Notes: generated by a model not told the origin, from the sequence alone. Shown: positions 1-7,626, counted from the stretch's first letter. The stretch: 14,499 nt of DNA from an uncultured Bacilli bacterium (GCA_944363995.1 CALVVV010000032.1:1-14499); one strand, 5' to 3'. Made by a program: numbers and translations.

Positions 1-125
1 ATATATAGAAAGACAGCAAACTAAAAAATAATCGGTTAATCCCGTTAAAGATTTAAGAGCATAGAATTCTATGAAATAAGGTGGCACCGCGAAATAATTC
101 GTCCTTATATTTATAGGATTTTTTT
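1..125 (+). promoter_or_regulatory. T-box riboswitch leader of aspS (3' part; 5' part lies outside the window)
   Basis: This is the 3' portion of a tRNA-sensing T-box leader that would control aspS by transcription antitermination. The hallmark T-box core GGTGGCACCGCG is at 80-91. ATAAGG (76-81) can pair with CCTTAT (103-108) to form the antiterminator. The competing terminator is an imperfect hairpin at about 102-118 followed by seven T at 119-125. The bulge that pairs with the tRNA 3' end reads TGGC (82-85). Its variable base C complements discriminator G73, which bacterial tRNA-Asp carries, so this agrees with aspS being the target. Stem I with the specifier codon is not in the window or not identifiable in 1-75, so amino-acid specificity rests on the downstream gene and the discriminator match. 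Confidence 0.93.
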
Positions 126-144
126 AATTGTTAGGAGGATTTTT

Positions 145-1875
145 ATGAAAGTTAATAATACAGATTTTAATATTAAAAATGTAGGTGAAGTAGTAACATT
201 ATATGGTTGGGTTGCTAAAAAAAGAAATTTAGGTGGTTTAATTTTTATTGATTTAAGGGATAGAAGTGGTATTATTCAATTAGTTGTTAAACCAGATAAT
301 AAATATTATAATTTGGCTGAAACTTTAAAAAATGAGTATGTTATTAAAATTAAAGGAACTATAACAGAAAGAGAAAGTAAAAATAAAAATTTATTAACTG
401 GTGATATTGAAGTTATTATAAATGAATTAGAAGTATTAAATACTAGTATCGATTTACCATTTAATTTAAATGATACAACGGCTTTAGAAGATACAAGATT
501 AAAATATAGATATTTAGATTTAAGAAGAAGTGAAATAAAAGAAAAATTAGAAACAAGACATAAAATAACTTTTGCTATTAGAGAATATTTAAATAAATTA
601 AATTTTTTAGAAATAGAAACACCGATTTTATGTAAAAGTACACCCGAAGGAGCCAGAGATTATTTAGTTCCATCTCGTATATTTAATGGTAGATTTTATG
701 CTTTACCACAATCACCACAAATATTTAAGCAGTTATTAATGATAGGTGGTATGGAAAGATATTTTCAAATTGCTAAGTGTTTTAGAGATGAAGATTTAAG
801 AGCTGATAGGCAACCAGAATTTACGCAAGTTGATATGGAAATGAGTTTTGTAACCGAAGATGATGTTATGAATTTAACTGAAGGATTGATTGCTTATGTT
901 TTTAAACAAGTAAAAAATATAGATATTAAATTACCTTTAAGAAAAATGAAGTATGATGATGCTATAAATTATTATGGCTCTGATAAACCTGATTTAAGGT
1001 TTGATATGAAAATTAATGATATAACTGATATTTTTAAAAATACCGAATTTACTATTTTTAAAGATGTATTAAATAACAATGGTATTATTAATTGTTTAGT
1101 TGTTAAAAATAGTGCAGATAAGTTTTCCAGAAAAGATATTGATAAATTAACTGATTTTGTTAAAACTTATAAAGCTAAAGGTTTAGCTTATTTAAAAATC
1201 GATAATGAAGTAACAGGTAGTATTGCTAAGGTTATTAATGAGCAAGAATTAAATGATTTAAAGTCTAAATTAAATTTAGAAAATAATGATTTAATTTTAA
1301 TAATATCTGATAAAAAACAAATAGTAAAACAAGCATTAGGAGCTTTAAGATTAAATTTAGGTAAAAAATTAAATTTAATAAGTGACAATTATGAATTGTT
1401 ATGGGTTATTGATTTTCCGGCTTTTGAATATAGTGAAGAAGAAAATAGATATGTTGCTTGTCATCATCCTTTTACTGCTCCAAAAGATAGTGATATTGAT
1501 AAATTATTAAATGATAAAGCTAATTGTTATTCTAAAGCTTATGATATTGTTATCAATGGTTATGAAGCTGGCGGAGGATCTATCAGAATTCATGATCAAG
1601 ATGTTCAAAAGAAAATGTTTGAAGCATTAGAATTAACTGATGAACAAATTAAAGAAAAGTTTGGTTTCTTTGTCGATGCTTTAAAATATGGTACACCGCC
1701 ACATGGTGGTTTAGCTTTAGGACTAGATAGATTAACAATGTTATTAACTAATACAGAAAACATAAGAGATGTTATTGCATTTCCAAAAACTGCTAGTGCA
1801 AATGATTTAATGAGTGAATGTCCTAATATAGTAGAAGAAAAACAATTAAAAGAATTAGGTATCAAAATTTCATAA
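145..1875 (+). CDS. aspS: Aspartyl-tRNA synthetase (class II, bacterial type)
   Basis: Charges tRNA-Asp with aspartate in the cytoplasm. The 576-aa length is normal for the bacterial enzyme with a GAD insertion domain. An N-terminal OB-fold anticodon-binding domain covers about residues 14-100 (GWVAKKRNLGG, IDLRDRSG). The class II core has QSPQ near residue 190, motif 2 FRDEDLRADRQPEFTQVD from F213, and motif 3 GLALGLDRL with the ATP-binding Arg at R529. The less conserved middle part (about 290-400) fits the GAD domain. The start is set by AGGAGG at 133-138, six bases before ATG 145. Leu29 in the NLGG loop occupies the position reported as Leu in tRNA-Asp-discriminating enzymes and His in non-discriminating ones, which hints that Asn-tRNA is made separately; this is inference. 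The gene is regulated by the T-box leader and closed by the terminator at its stop codon. No hisS partner is visible. Confidence 0.97.
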   Translation: MKVNNTDFNIKNVGEVVTLYGWVAKKRNLGGLIFIDLRDRSGIIQLVVKPDNKYYNLAETLKNEYVIKIKGTITERESKNKNLLTGDIEVIINELEVLNTSIDLPFNLNDTTALEDTRLKYRYLDLRRSEIKEKLETRHKITFAIREYLNKLNFLEIETPILCKSTPEGARDYLVPSRIFNGRFYALPQSPQIFKQLLMIGGMERYFQIAKCFRDEDLRADRQPEFTQVDMEMSFVTEDDVMNLTEGLIAYVFKQVKNIDIKLPLRKMKYDDAINYYGSDKPDLRFDMKINDITDIFKNTEFTIFKDVLNNNGIINCLVVKNSADKFSRKDIDKLTDFVKTYKAKGLAYLKIDNEVTGSIAKVINEQELNDLKSKLNLENNDLILIISDKKQIVKQALGALRLNLGKKLNLISDNYELLWVIDFPAFEYSEEENRYVACHHPFTAPKDSDIDKLLNDKANCYSKAYDIVINGYEAGGGSIRIHDQDVQKKMFEALELTDEQIKEKFGFFVDALKYGTPPHGGLALGLDRLTMLLTNTENIRDVIAFPKTASANDLMSECPNIVEEKQLKELGIKIS

Positions 1876-1903
1876 AAGAAATAAAAAAATTTATTCTTTT
1901 TTT
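1875..1903 (+). terminator. Terminator of aspS
   Basis: AAAAGAAATAAA (1875-1886) pairs with TTTATTCTTTT (1890-1900) with one bulged A, and a T-run continues to 1903. The hairpin is AT-only and therefore weak. It overlaps the start of the ppdK promoter region. Confidence 0.6.
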
Positions 1904-1922
1904 ACTATAAATATGTTATAAT
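1894..1922 (+). promoter_or_regulatory. Vegetative-type promoter of ppdK with extended -10
   Basis: The -10 TATAAT (1917-1922) is preceded by TG one base away (1914-1915), giving TGTTATAAT. A 17-bp spacer would place the -35 at TTCTTT (1894-1899), a poor match, so the extended -10 probably carries recognition. The putative -35 lies in the descending arm of the aspS terminator. Confidence 0.65.
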
Positions 1923-1953
1923 TTAAGAGTGTTAAACAATAAGGAGGCAAGAT

Positions 1954-4575
1954 ATGACACAATATGTATATTCCTTTAATGAAGGAAACAAAGATATGCG
2001 TAATTTATTAGGTGGTAAAGGAGCTAATTTAGCTGAAATGAAAGGACTCGGATTACCTGTCCCTGATGGATTTACGGTTACAACTGAAGCTTGTAATAAA
2101 TATTATGAAGATAATGAAAACATAGCTGATGAAGTTATTGAACAAATAATGGATAAATTAAAAGAATTAGAAAAATCTTCTCAAAAAAAGATGGGAGATT
2201 TAACTAACCCATTATTAGTATCTGTTAGAAGTGGTGCTAGAGCTAGTATGCCAGGAATGATGGATACTGTACTAAATTTAGGATTAAATGATGAGGTAGC
2301 TAAAAATTTTAGTGAGAAAATTAAAAATCCTAGATTTGTTTATGATTCATATAGAAGATTTATTCAAATGTTTGCTGATGTGGTCAAAGGTTATCCTAAA
2401 TCTAATTTTGAAAGAGTATTAGATGATTTCAAAGAAAAAAAAGGTGTTTCATACGATACTGACTTAGATGCAGATGATATGAAAGAAATTACTAAAAAAT
2501 TTAAAGATATTTATAAAGATTTAGCAGGTGGTGAATTCCCACAAGATCCTAAAGTTCAATTGATTGAAGCGGTTACAGCTGTATTTAGATCTTGGAATAA
2601 TGAAAGGGCTATTTATTATCGAAGAATGAATGATATCCCAAGTAGTTGGGGAACCGCTGTTAATGTTCAAGAAATGGTGTATGGTAATAGTGGCGATAGA
2701 TCTGGTACAGGAGTTGCTTTTACAAGAAATCCTGCTACTGGTGAAAACAAATTATATGGTGAATATCTAATTAATGCACAAGGAGAAGATGTTGTTGCGG
2801 GAATCAGAACACCACAACCTATATCAACCTTAGAAACTGTTATGCCAGATGTTTATAAACAATTTAGTACAATAGCTAAAACATTAGAAAATCATTATAA
2901 AGATATGCAAGATATGGAATTTACTATTGAAAATGGCAAATTATTTATGTTACAAACAAGAAATGGCAAAAGAACAGCGCCAGCCGCTTTAAAAGTAGCT
3001 GTTGATTTAGTAAATGAGGGAATGATTACAAAAGAAGAAGCATTACTTAAAGTTGAACCTAAACAATTAGATCAATTATTGCATCCTATGTTTGATAATG
3101 AATCTTTAAAAAAAGCCAAAATTATTGCTAAGGGATTAGCTGCTTCACCAGGCGCTGGAACTGGGAAAATCTATTTTACTGCAAGTGATGTTAGCGAAGC
3201 TAAAAAAAGAGGTGAAGAAACTTTATTAGTGAGATTAGAAACTTCACCAGAAGATATTCAAGGAATGAACGATGCTAATGGTATATTAACTGTTCGTGGC
3301 GGAATGACATCTCATGCGGCTGTTGTTGCCCGTGGTATGGGTAAATGTTGTGTATCTGGTTGTGGTGATTTGATAATAGATGAAGAAGCTAAAACTTTAA
3401 AAACTAAGGATGGCAAAGTTTTTAAAGAAGGTGATTATATGTCTATAGATGGTTCAACAGGAAATGTATATGGTGAACAAATTAAAACTGTTGAAGCTAC
3501 AATTAGTGGTGATTTTGAAACTTTTATGTCTTGGGCTGATAATACAAGAAAACTAAAAGTTCGCGCTAATGCTGATACACCAAAAGATGCTATACAAGCT
3601 AGAAAATTTGGAGCTGAAGGAATTGGCTTATGTCGTACAGAACATATGTTCTTTGAAACTGATCGTATTTTCAATTTTAGAAGAATGATTTTAGCTGATA
3701 CTTTAGAACAAAGAGAAGAAGCTTTAGCTAAAATATTACCTTATCAAAGAAGCGATTTTGAAAAATTATTTGAAGCAATGGAAGGTGATCCGGTCGTAAT
3801 TAGATATTTAGATCCACCATTACATGAATTTTTGCCTCATACAAAAGAAGAAATGGAACCTTTAGCTAAAAGTTTAAATATTAGTTTAGAAACAATTCAA
3901 AATAGAATTAATGCTTTAAAAGAGTTTAATCCAATGATGGGACATCGTGGTTGCCGTTTAGCGATAACTTATCCTGAAATAGCTAAAATGCAAACTAGAG
4001 CAGTTATTGAAGCTGCTATTAATGTAAATAAAAAAGGTATGAATGTTACACCAGAAATTATGATACCATTAGTTGGCGATGTTAAAGAATTAGAATACGT
4101 TAAAAATATTGTTGTTGATGTGGCTGACAAAATTATTAAAGAAAATAATATAAAAATGACATATAAAGTTGGAACAATGATTGAAATTCCAAGAGCAGCT
4201 TTAACTGCTGATGAAATTGCTAAACAAGCTGAATTCTTTAGCTTTGGTACAAACGATTTAACACAAATGACTTATGGTTTCTCAAGAGATGATGCTGGTA
4301 AATTTTTAAATGATTATTATGATAAAAAAATATTTGAAAGTGATCCATTTGCTAAATTAGATCAAACTGGTGTTGGTAAATTGATTGAAATGGCCGCTAT
4401 TAAAGGTAAAGAAACGAGAAAAGACATTCACTTAGGTATTTGTGGTGAACACGGAGGCGATCCTGCAAGTGTTGAATTTTGTCATAAAGTTGGTTTAAAT
4501 TATGTATCTTGTTCTCCATTTAGAGTTCCAATCGCTAGATTAGCTGCAGCCCAAGCTGTTGTAAAAAATGATTAA
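1954..4575 (+). CDS. ppdK: Pyruvate, phosphate dikinase
   Basis: Catalyses the reversible reaction ATP + phosphate + pyruvate = AMP + PPi + phosphoenolpyruvate. It either makes PEP for gluconeogenesis or works in the glycolytic direction with PPi, as in many anaerobes. The 873-aa length is full. The N-terminal ATP-grasp nucleotide-binding domain includes GGKGANLAEMKGLG (about 21-34) and SVRSGARASMPGMMDT. The swivelling phosphohistidine domain carries GGMTSHAAVVARGMG with catalytic H454. The C-terminal PEP/pyruvate barrel has GTNDLTQMTYGFSRDD and the catalytic cysteine C830 in GICGEHGGDP. These residues match H455 and C831 of the Clostridium symbiosum enzyme. AAGGAGG at 1942-1948 sets the start. 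The gene appears monocistronic, with its own promoter and terminator. Thr452, two residues before the histidine, is where regulatory phosphorylation occurs in plant and some bacterial enzymes; no PDRP gene is in the window. Confidence 0.98.
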   Translation: MTQYVYSFNEGNKDMRNLLGGKGANLAEMKGLGLPVPDGFTVTTEACNKYYEDNENIADEVIEQIMDKLKELEKSSQKKMGDLTNPLLVSVRSGARASMPGMMDTVLNLGLNDEVAKNFSEKIKNPRFVYDSYRRFIQMFADVVKGYPKSNFERVLDDFKEKKGVSYDTDLDADDMKEITKKFKDIYKDLAGGEFPQDPKVQLIEAVTAVFRSWNNERAIYYRRMNDIPSSWGTAVNVQEMVYGNSGDRSGTGVAFTRNPATGENKLYGEYLINAQGEDVVAGIRTPQPISTLETVMPDVYKQFSTIAKTLENHYKDMQDMEFTIENGKLFMLQTRNGKRTAPAALKVAVDLVNEGMITKEEALLKVEPKQLDQLLHPMFDNESLKKAKIIAKGLAASPGAGTGKIYFTASDVSEAKKRGEETLLVRLETSPEDIQGMNDANGILTVRGGMTSHAAVVARGMGKCCVSGCGDLIIDEEAKTLKTKDGKVFKEGDYMSIDGSTGNVYGEQIKTVEATISGDFETFMSWADNTRKLKVRANADTPKDAIQARKFGAEGIGLCRTEHMFFETDRIFNFRRMILADTLEQREEALAKILPYQRSDFEKLFEAMEGDPVVIRYLDPPLHEFLPHTKEEMEPLAKSLNISLETIQNRINALKEFNPMMGHRGCRLAITYPEIAKMQTRAVIEAAINVNKKGMNVTPEIMIPLVGDVKELEYVKNIVVDVADKIIKENNIKMTYKVGTMIEIPRAALTADEIAKQAEFFSFGTNDLTQMTYGFSRDDAGKFLNDYYDKKIFESDPFAKLDQTGVGKLIEMAAIKGKETRKDIHLGICGEHGGDPASVEFCHKVGLNYVSCSPFRVPIARLAAAQAVVKND

Positions 4576-4598
4576 AGAAATCAGATGATTTCTTTTTT
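4574..4598 (+). terminator. Rho-independent terminator of ppdK
   Basis: AAAGAAATCA (4574-4583) and TGATTTCTTT (4586-4595) are perfect reverse complements with a very short loop, and T residues continue to 4598. The hairpin begins inside the ppdK stop codon. Confidence 0.88.
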
Positions 4599-4821
4599 AT
4601 ATACTATAAAAGTGCCTTTGAACAAACAACAAAGAAATTTTACTGTAAAAGATAAAATAAACAATTACATTAACAACAATCGAAAATTAATCTCTTGCAC
4701 AAAAATCATCTAAGAAGGAGAAATATCTATTTAGTTACTGTTAAATTTGTTTTGGTTCTGAGCTAATATATTTATACATAATTAAACTTAATTTTAGTCA
4801 TACTATTAATGGAGGTAAAAA
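4599..4821 (+). other. Intergenic region between ppdK and the aminopeptidase gene; nothing recognised
   Basis: This 223-base stretch is unusually long for this compact window. It contains a ribosome-site-like AAGGAG at about 4714-4719 with no start codon or reading frame behind it, and a small CTTTG/CAAAG inverted repeat (4616-4634). No good -35/-10 pair was found for the following gene; TACTAT at 4801 is too close to the ribosome site. A decayed small gene or an unrecognised leader is possible. Confidence 0.4.
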
Positions 4822-5991
4822 ATGCAAGAAAAATATGCCGATTTATTATTGAATGAATGTTTGAATATAAACAATCAACCTTTATTAATATCAAGTCCAA
4901 TTGAATGTTATAAGTTTGTGCAAATATTGGCTTTAAAAGCTTATCAAAAAGGGGTAAAAGACATTTATATAGATTATAGCGATGAAATAATAAAACAGTT
5001 ACAATTAAAACATTTAAATGCTATAGAATTAAAAAATAGTCCATATTGGAATAAAAAAATTTTTGATGAATATGCAAAAAAAGATGCTGTTTTTTTAATG
5101 TTGAGTAGTTATGAAAAAAGAGAAAATTTGGATAATGAAAAATTGGAATTAGTAGCAAAAGTTTCACAATTATCACGACCTTTGTTTAAAGAAAAACAAT
5201 TAAAAAACGAAATAGGATGGACAATAGCATCAGTGGCTACAAAAGTATGGGCTGATAAACTTTTTCCAAACGAAATAAATAATTTAGAAAAATTATGGAA
5301 AATAATATATCAAATATGCTTAGTAAATACTAATAATCCTAATAAAGAATGGCGAAAAAAACTGGAAAAATTAAATCAACGTTGTAATTATATGAATAAA
5401 AAACAATATAATTATCTTAAATTTAGAAATAGTCTAGGAACTGATATTATAATTCAATTAGTAGATAAACATATTTGGGCTAATGGGCAATCACTAGTTA
5501 AAAATCAAAAGATTATTGAAAATATGCCAACCGAAGAAATATTTACTGCTCCTTATAAATACGGAACTAATGGAATTGTTTACAATTCTAAACCGCTTGT
5601 TCATAATGGTGTTTTAATTGATGATTTTATGCTTAAGTTTGAAAATGGTAAAGTAGTAGATTTTAAAGCTAAGCAAGGTTATGAGACTTTAAAAGCAATT
5701 ATTGAATTTGATGAAACATCAAATATGTTAGGGGAAATTGCTTTAGTTGATTATGATTCTAATATATCTAATTTAGGATTGATTTTTTACGAAACATTAT
5801 ATGATGAAAACGCTTCATGTCATATGGCCTTGGGATCAGCTTATTTAGAATGTGTACAAAAGCTAACTGATCAAATAAATCATAGTGGTAATCATGTTGA
5901 TTTTATGTTTGGTACTTCTGATTTGGAAGTCATTGGTATAAAAGATAATCAAGAAGAAATAATTATGAAAAATGGTAATTTTGTTATATAA
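4822..5991 (+). CDS. M29-family metallo-aminopeptidase (AmpS/PepS/aminopeptidase T type)
   Basis: Removes N-terminal amino acids from peptides; a cytoplasmic dimetal exopeptidase. The 389-aa length is slightly below the family's usual roughly 400-415. The metal and catalytic residues known from Thermus aminopeptidase T (E250, E316, H345, Y352, H376, D378) all have counterparts: E239 in MPTEEIFTAP, E305 in LGEIALVDYDS, H334 and Y341 in CHMALGSAY, H358 and D360 in NHVDFMFG. The spacings E239-E305 (66), E305-H334 (29) and H334-Y341 (7) are identical to those in aminopeptidase T. The N-terminal half is less conserved, as is usual. GGAGG at 4811-4815 supports ATG 4822. There is no clear terminator before sigG, so read-through into sigG is possible. 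Subfamily names such as pepS or ampS cannot be chosen from sequence alone. Confidence 0.93.
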   Translation: MQEKYADLLLNECLNINNQPLLISSPIECYKFVQILALKAYQKGVKDIYIDYSDEIIKQLQLKHLNAIELKNSPYWNKKIFDEYAKKDAVFLMLSSYEKRENLDNEKLELVAKVSQLSRPLFKEKQLKNEIGWTIASVATKVWADKLFPNEINNLEKLWKIIYQICLVNTNNPNKEWRKKLEKLNQRCNYMNKKQYNYLKFRNSLGTDIIIQLVDKHIWANGQSLVKNQKIIENMPTEEIFTAPYKYGTNGIVYNSKPLVHNGVLIDDFMLKFENGKVVDFKAKQGYETLKAIIEFDETSNMLGEIALVDYDSNISNLGLIFYETLYDENASCHMALGSAYLECVQKLTDQINHSGNHVDFMFGTSDLEVIGIKDNQEEIIMKNGNFVI

Positions 5992-5992
5992 T

Positions 5993-6022
5993 GCATAAAA
6001 ATCTTTTTTTAATATCAAAATG
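5993..6022 (+). promoter_or_regulatory. Candidate forespore-type (sigma-G/sigma-F) promoter of sigG
   Basis: GCATA (5993-5997), an 18-base spacer, then CAAAATG (6016-6022) resemble the Bacillus sigma-G pattern GnATR-N18-CAtnnTA, with mismatches at the third and last bases of the -10. Autoregulation of sigG from such a promoter is established in Bacillus. The site lies just after the aminopeptidase stop and 20 bases before ATG 6043. The TGTTAT extended -10 seen before four other genes here is absent. The match is imperfect in AT-rich DNA, so this is tentative. Confidence 0.35.
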
Positions 6023-6042
6023 ATAGAGAAAGGAGATTTTTT

Positions 6043-6816
6043 ATGGCACGTCATAGAGTAGAAATATGTGGCGTGAATACTGCGAATATTGAAGTATTAA
6101 CTAATGAACAAATGTTAGATTTGTTTAAAAAGTATCAAAGTGGTGACATAAAAGCCAAAGATTTTTTAATTAAAGGAAATTTAAAATTAGTTTTATCTAT
6201 TTTAAAAAAGTATAATAATCGTACGGATAATATGGATGATTTATTTCAAGTGGGTTGTATAGGGTTAATTAAAGCAATTGATAATTTTGATTTAAATCAT
6301 GAAGTTAAATTTTCAACTTATGCTGTTCCAATGATATTAGGGGAAGTAAAAAGATATTTACGCGATAATAGTGCAATTAGAGTAACTAGAAGTTTAAAAG
6401 ATATCGCTTATAAAGGATTAAAAGCCAAAGAAATTTTAACTAATCAACTAAATAAAGAACCGACTAATCAAGAAATAGCTCAAATGCTAGATATTTCTGA
6501 AGAAGACTTAACACAAGCTTTTGAAGCAGTTAAGGATACAATTAGTATGTCTGAACCAATTTATAATGATGGTGGAGATACTATTTATTTATCAGAACAG
6601 CTTGCTGATAATAAAGACAAATTAGGATTAGATACTAAATTAATGTTAAAAGAAGCTTTAAATAATTTAAAAGCCAAAGAAAAATATATAATTCAAAAAA
6701 GATATTTTGAAGGGATAACGCAAATGGAATTATCAATGGAAATTGGGATTTCACAAGCACAAATTTCAAGAATAGAAAAAAACGGATTAGACAATATGAA
6801 AAAAATGTTTAAATAA
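6043..6816 (+). CDS. sigG: RNA polymerase forespore-specific sigma factor SigG
   Basis: Directs late forespore transcription during endospore formation. The 257-aa length is close to the 260 aa of Bacillus SigG. The N-terminus RHRVEICGVNTANIEVL is diagnostic of SigG (compare RNKVEICGVDTSKLPVL). Region 2 carries DDLFQVGCIGLIKAIDNF and VKFSTYAVPMILGEVKRYLRD, followed by RVTRSLKDIAYK. The linker has EPIYNDGGDTIYL. The region 4 helix-turn-helix TQMELSMEIGISQAQISRIE is near the C-terminus. AAAGGAG just upstream supports ATG 6043. The residue aligned with Asn45 of Bacillus SigG, reported as important for the Gin/CsfB anti-sigma interaction, is Lys44. In Bacillus, sigG follows sigE and spoIIGA; here its upstream neighbour is an aminopeptidase, while the downstream ylmC link is kept. 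Confidence 0.96.
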   Translation: MARHRVEICGVNTANIEVLTNEQMLDLFKKYQSGDIKAKDFLIKGNLKLVLSILKKYNNRTDNMDDLFQVGCIGLIKAIDNFDLNHEVKFSTYAVPMILGEVKRYLRDNSAIRVTRSLKDIAYKGLKAKEILTNQLNKEPTNQEIAQMLDISEEDLTQAFEAVKDTISMSEPIYNDGGDTIYLSEQLADNKDKLGLDTKLMLKEALNNLKAKEKYIIQKRYFEGITQMELSMEIGISQAQISRIEKNGLDNMKKMFK

Positions 6817-6840
6817 TCATAAAATTAAATGGGTGAAATT

Positions 6841-7062
6841 ATGCGATTAAGCGATTTACAATCCAAAAATATTATAACAACAGACGGTAAATTAATAGGA
6901 AATATAATCGATGTTGTAATTGAAAATGGTAATATAAAATATTTAATAGTAGAAAAAAGTAAATTTTTAATTTCAATGTTTACTACAAAAGATGAGTTAG
7001 AAATTAAATGGGATCAAATTAAAACGATTGGTGATGATGTTATAATTGTTAATTGTCAATAA
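6841..7062 (+). CDS. ylmC: YlmC/YmxH-family PRC-barrel protein
   Basis: A 73-aa PRC-barrel protein of the YlmC/YmxH family, associated with sporulation by genomic context; its molecular role is not established. The family pattern is clear in MRLSDLQSKNIITTDGKLIG, then ID-V-IENGNIKYLIVEK, and a final strand-rich section ending in GDDVIIVNCQ. ATG 6841 is preferred over ATG 6829 because the family begins MRLSDL and GGGTGA (6831-6836) would serve as its ribosome site; that site lies inside the longer reading. It sits 24 bases behind sigG, as ylmC lies behind sigG in Bacillus, and is probably co-transcribed with it. A terminator closes the pair. Confidence 0.87.
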   Translation: MRLSDLQSKNIITTDGKLIGNIIDVVIENGNIKYLIVEKSKFLISMFTTKDELEIKWDQIKTIGDDVIIVNCQ

Positions 7063-7100
7063 AGTGATAAATTAAGAAAACTTTATTGACTGTTTTTTTT
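7055..7100 (+). terminator. Terminator of the sigG-ylmC unit
   Basis: An 11-bp perfect inverted repeat, GTCAATAAAGT (7055-7065) with ACTTTATTGAC (7080-7090), has a 14-base loop and is followed by TG and eight T (7093-7100). The ascending arm overlaps the end of ylmC. The descending arm contains the -35 of the next promoter. Confidence 0.78.
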
Positions 7101-7114
7101 ATGTATGTTATACT
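7086..7114 (+). promoter_or_regulatory. Strong vegetative promoter upstream of the 146-aa gene
   Basis: TTGACT (7086-7091), a 17-base spacer and TATACT (7109-7114), with TG at 7106-7107 making an extended -10. This is the best promoter match in the window. Initiation around 7121 would give a leader of roughly 28 bases. Confidence 0.85.
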
Positions 7115-7148
7115 TAAATTCCCACTAAAAAAGGAAGGAGAAATATTG

Positions 7149-7589
7149 ATGTTTAAAAAAATTTCATTAGAACAATTATATGTCGCAAATTATGTAATGG
7201 AATCTTTAGAATATGTTTATAGCGGTCTTTTTAAACCTGTAAGCATTATTCATCATTTTAATATAAAAAAAGAAAAAGATATATTTATTTTAGTAACTAA
7301 TGCTAAAAATAATTTTGTTGGTTATATGAGCTTAACTGATGGTCAAATTTATCAACAATTAAATATGAATTTACAAGACTATGAAGTTACAGTTGATATT
7401 GAGAATAAGGAAGCTTTAAAACAAGCAGAAAAAGTCAATAGTGGCTTTATCAATTTTGAGCCATTAAAAAACTATGATTCAAAATTTATTAAATCTTATA
7501 TGTCGATTAGAGAAACAAAAAAAGCAATTAAAGAGGTAAATAGTCGTATCCAAGATGAACAACCAAAAACAAAGCATTTTGTGGCATAA
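7149..7589 (+). CDS. Conserved-looking hypothetical protein, 146 aa
   Basis: I do not recognise this protein. ATG 7149 is chosen because AAGGAAGGAG (7131-7140) lies eight bases upstream; reading further upstream would run through the promoter and terminator. It looks soluble: no signal peptide and no membrane segment. An N-terminal mixed alpha/beta part (about 1-85: VMESLEYVYSGLF, FILVTNAKNNFVGYMSL) resembles a small single domain, followed by a charged, helical C-terminal third rich in Lys and Glu (about 95-140: KEALKQAEKV, RETKKAIKEVNSRI). It has its own strong promoter and its own terminator, so it is a monocistronic gene between the sporulation pair and the RNase J-like gene. Codon use matches the neighbours. 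Its function is unknown. Confidence 0.82.
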   Translation: MFKKISLEQLYVANYVMESLEYVYSGLFKPVSIIHHFNIKKEKDIFILVTNAKNNFVGYMSLTDGQIYQQLNMNLQDYEVTVDIENKEALKQAEKVNSGFINFEPLKNYDSKFIKSYMSIRETKKAIKEVNSRIQDEQPKTKHFVA

Positions 7590-7592
7590 AAC

Positions 7593-7618
7593 ATAACTAG
7601 ACTAATTAGTTATTTTTT
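7593..7618 (+). terminator. Terminator of the 146-aa gene
   Basis: ATAACTA (7593-7599) pairs with TAGTTAT (7607-7613), with a 7-base loop and T-run 7613-7618. The hairpin overlaps the -35 region of the following promoter. Confidence 0.72.
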
Positions 7619-7626
7619 GTTATAAT
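7598..7626 (+). promoter_or_regulatory. Vegetative promoter of the RNase J-like gene
   Basis: TAGACT (7598-7603), a 17-base spacer, and TATAAT (7621-7626) with TG at 7618-7619, giving the extended core TGTTATAAT. The -35 falls inside the preceding terminator hairpin. Confidence 0.72.

Noticed and set aside
1188..1865. Minus-strand open frames inside aspS
   Set aside because: They are shadows of the aspS codons, with no ribosome sites and no recognisable product.
4801..4806. TACTAT as the -10 of the aminopeptidase gene
   Set aside because: It lies directly before the ribosome site and lacks a -35.
7086..7148. Longer reading of the 146-aa gene from 7086
   Set aside because: It would translate through the promoter itself; the ribosome site AAGGAAGGAG fits ATG 7149.
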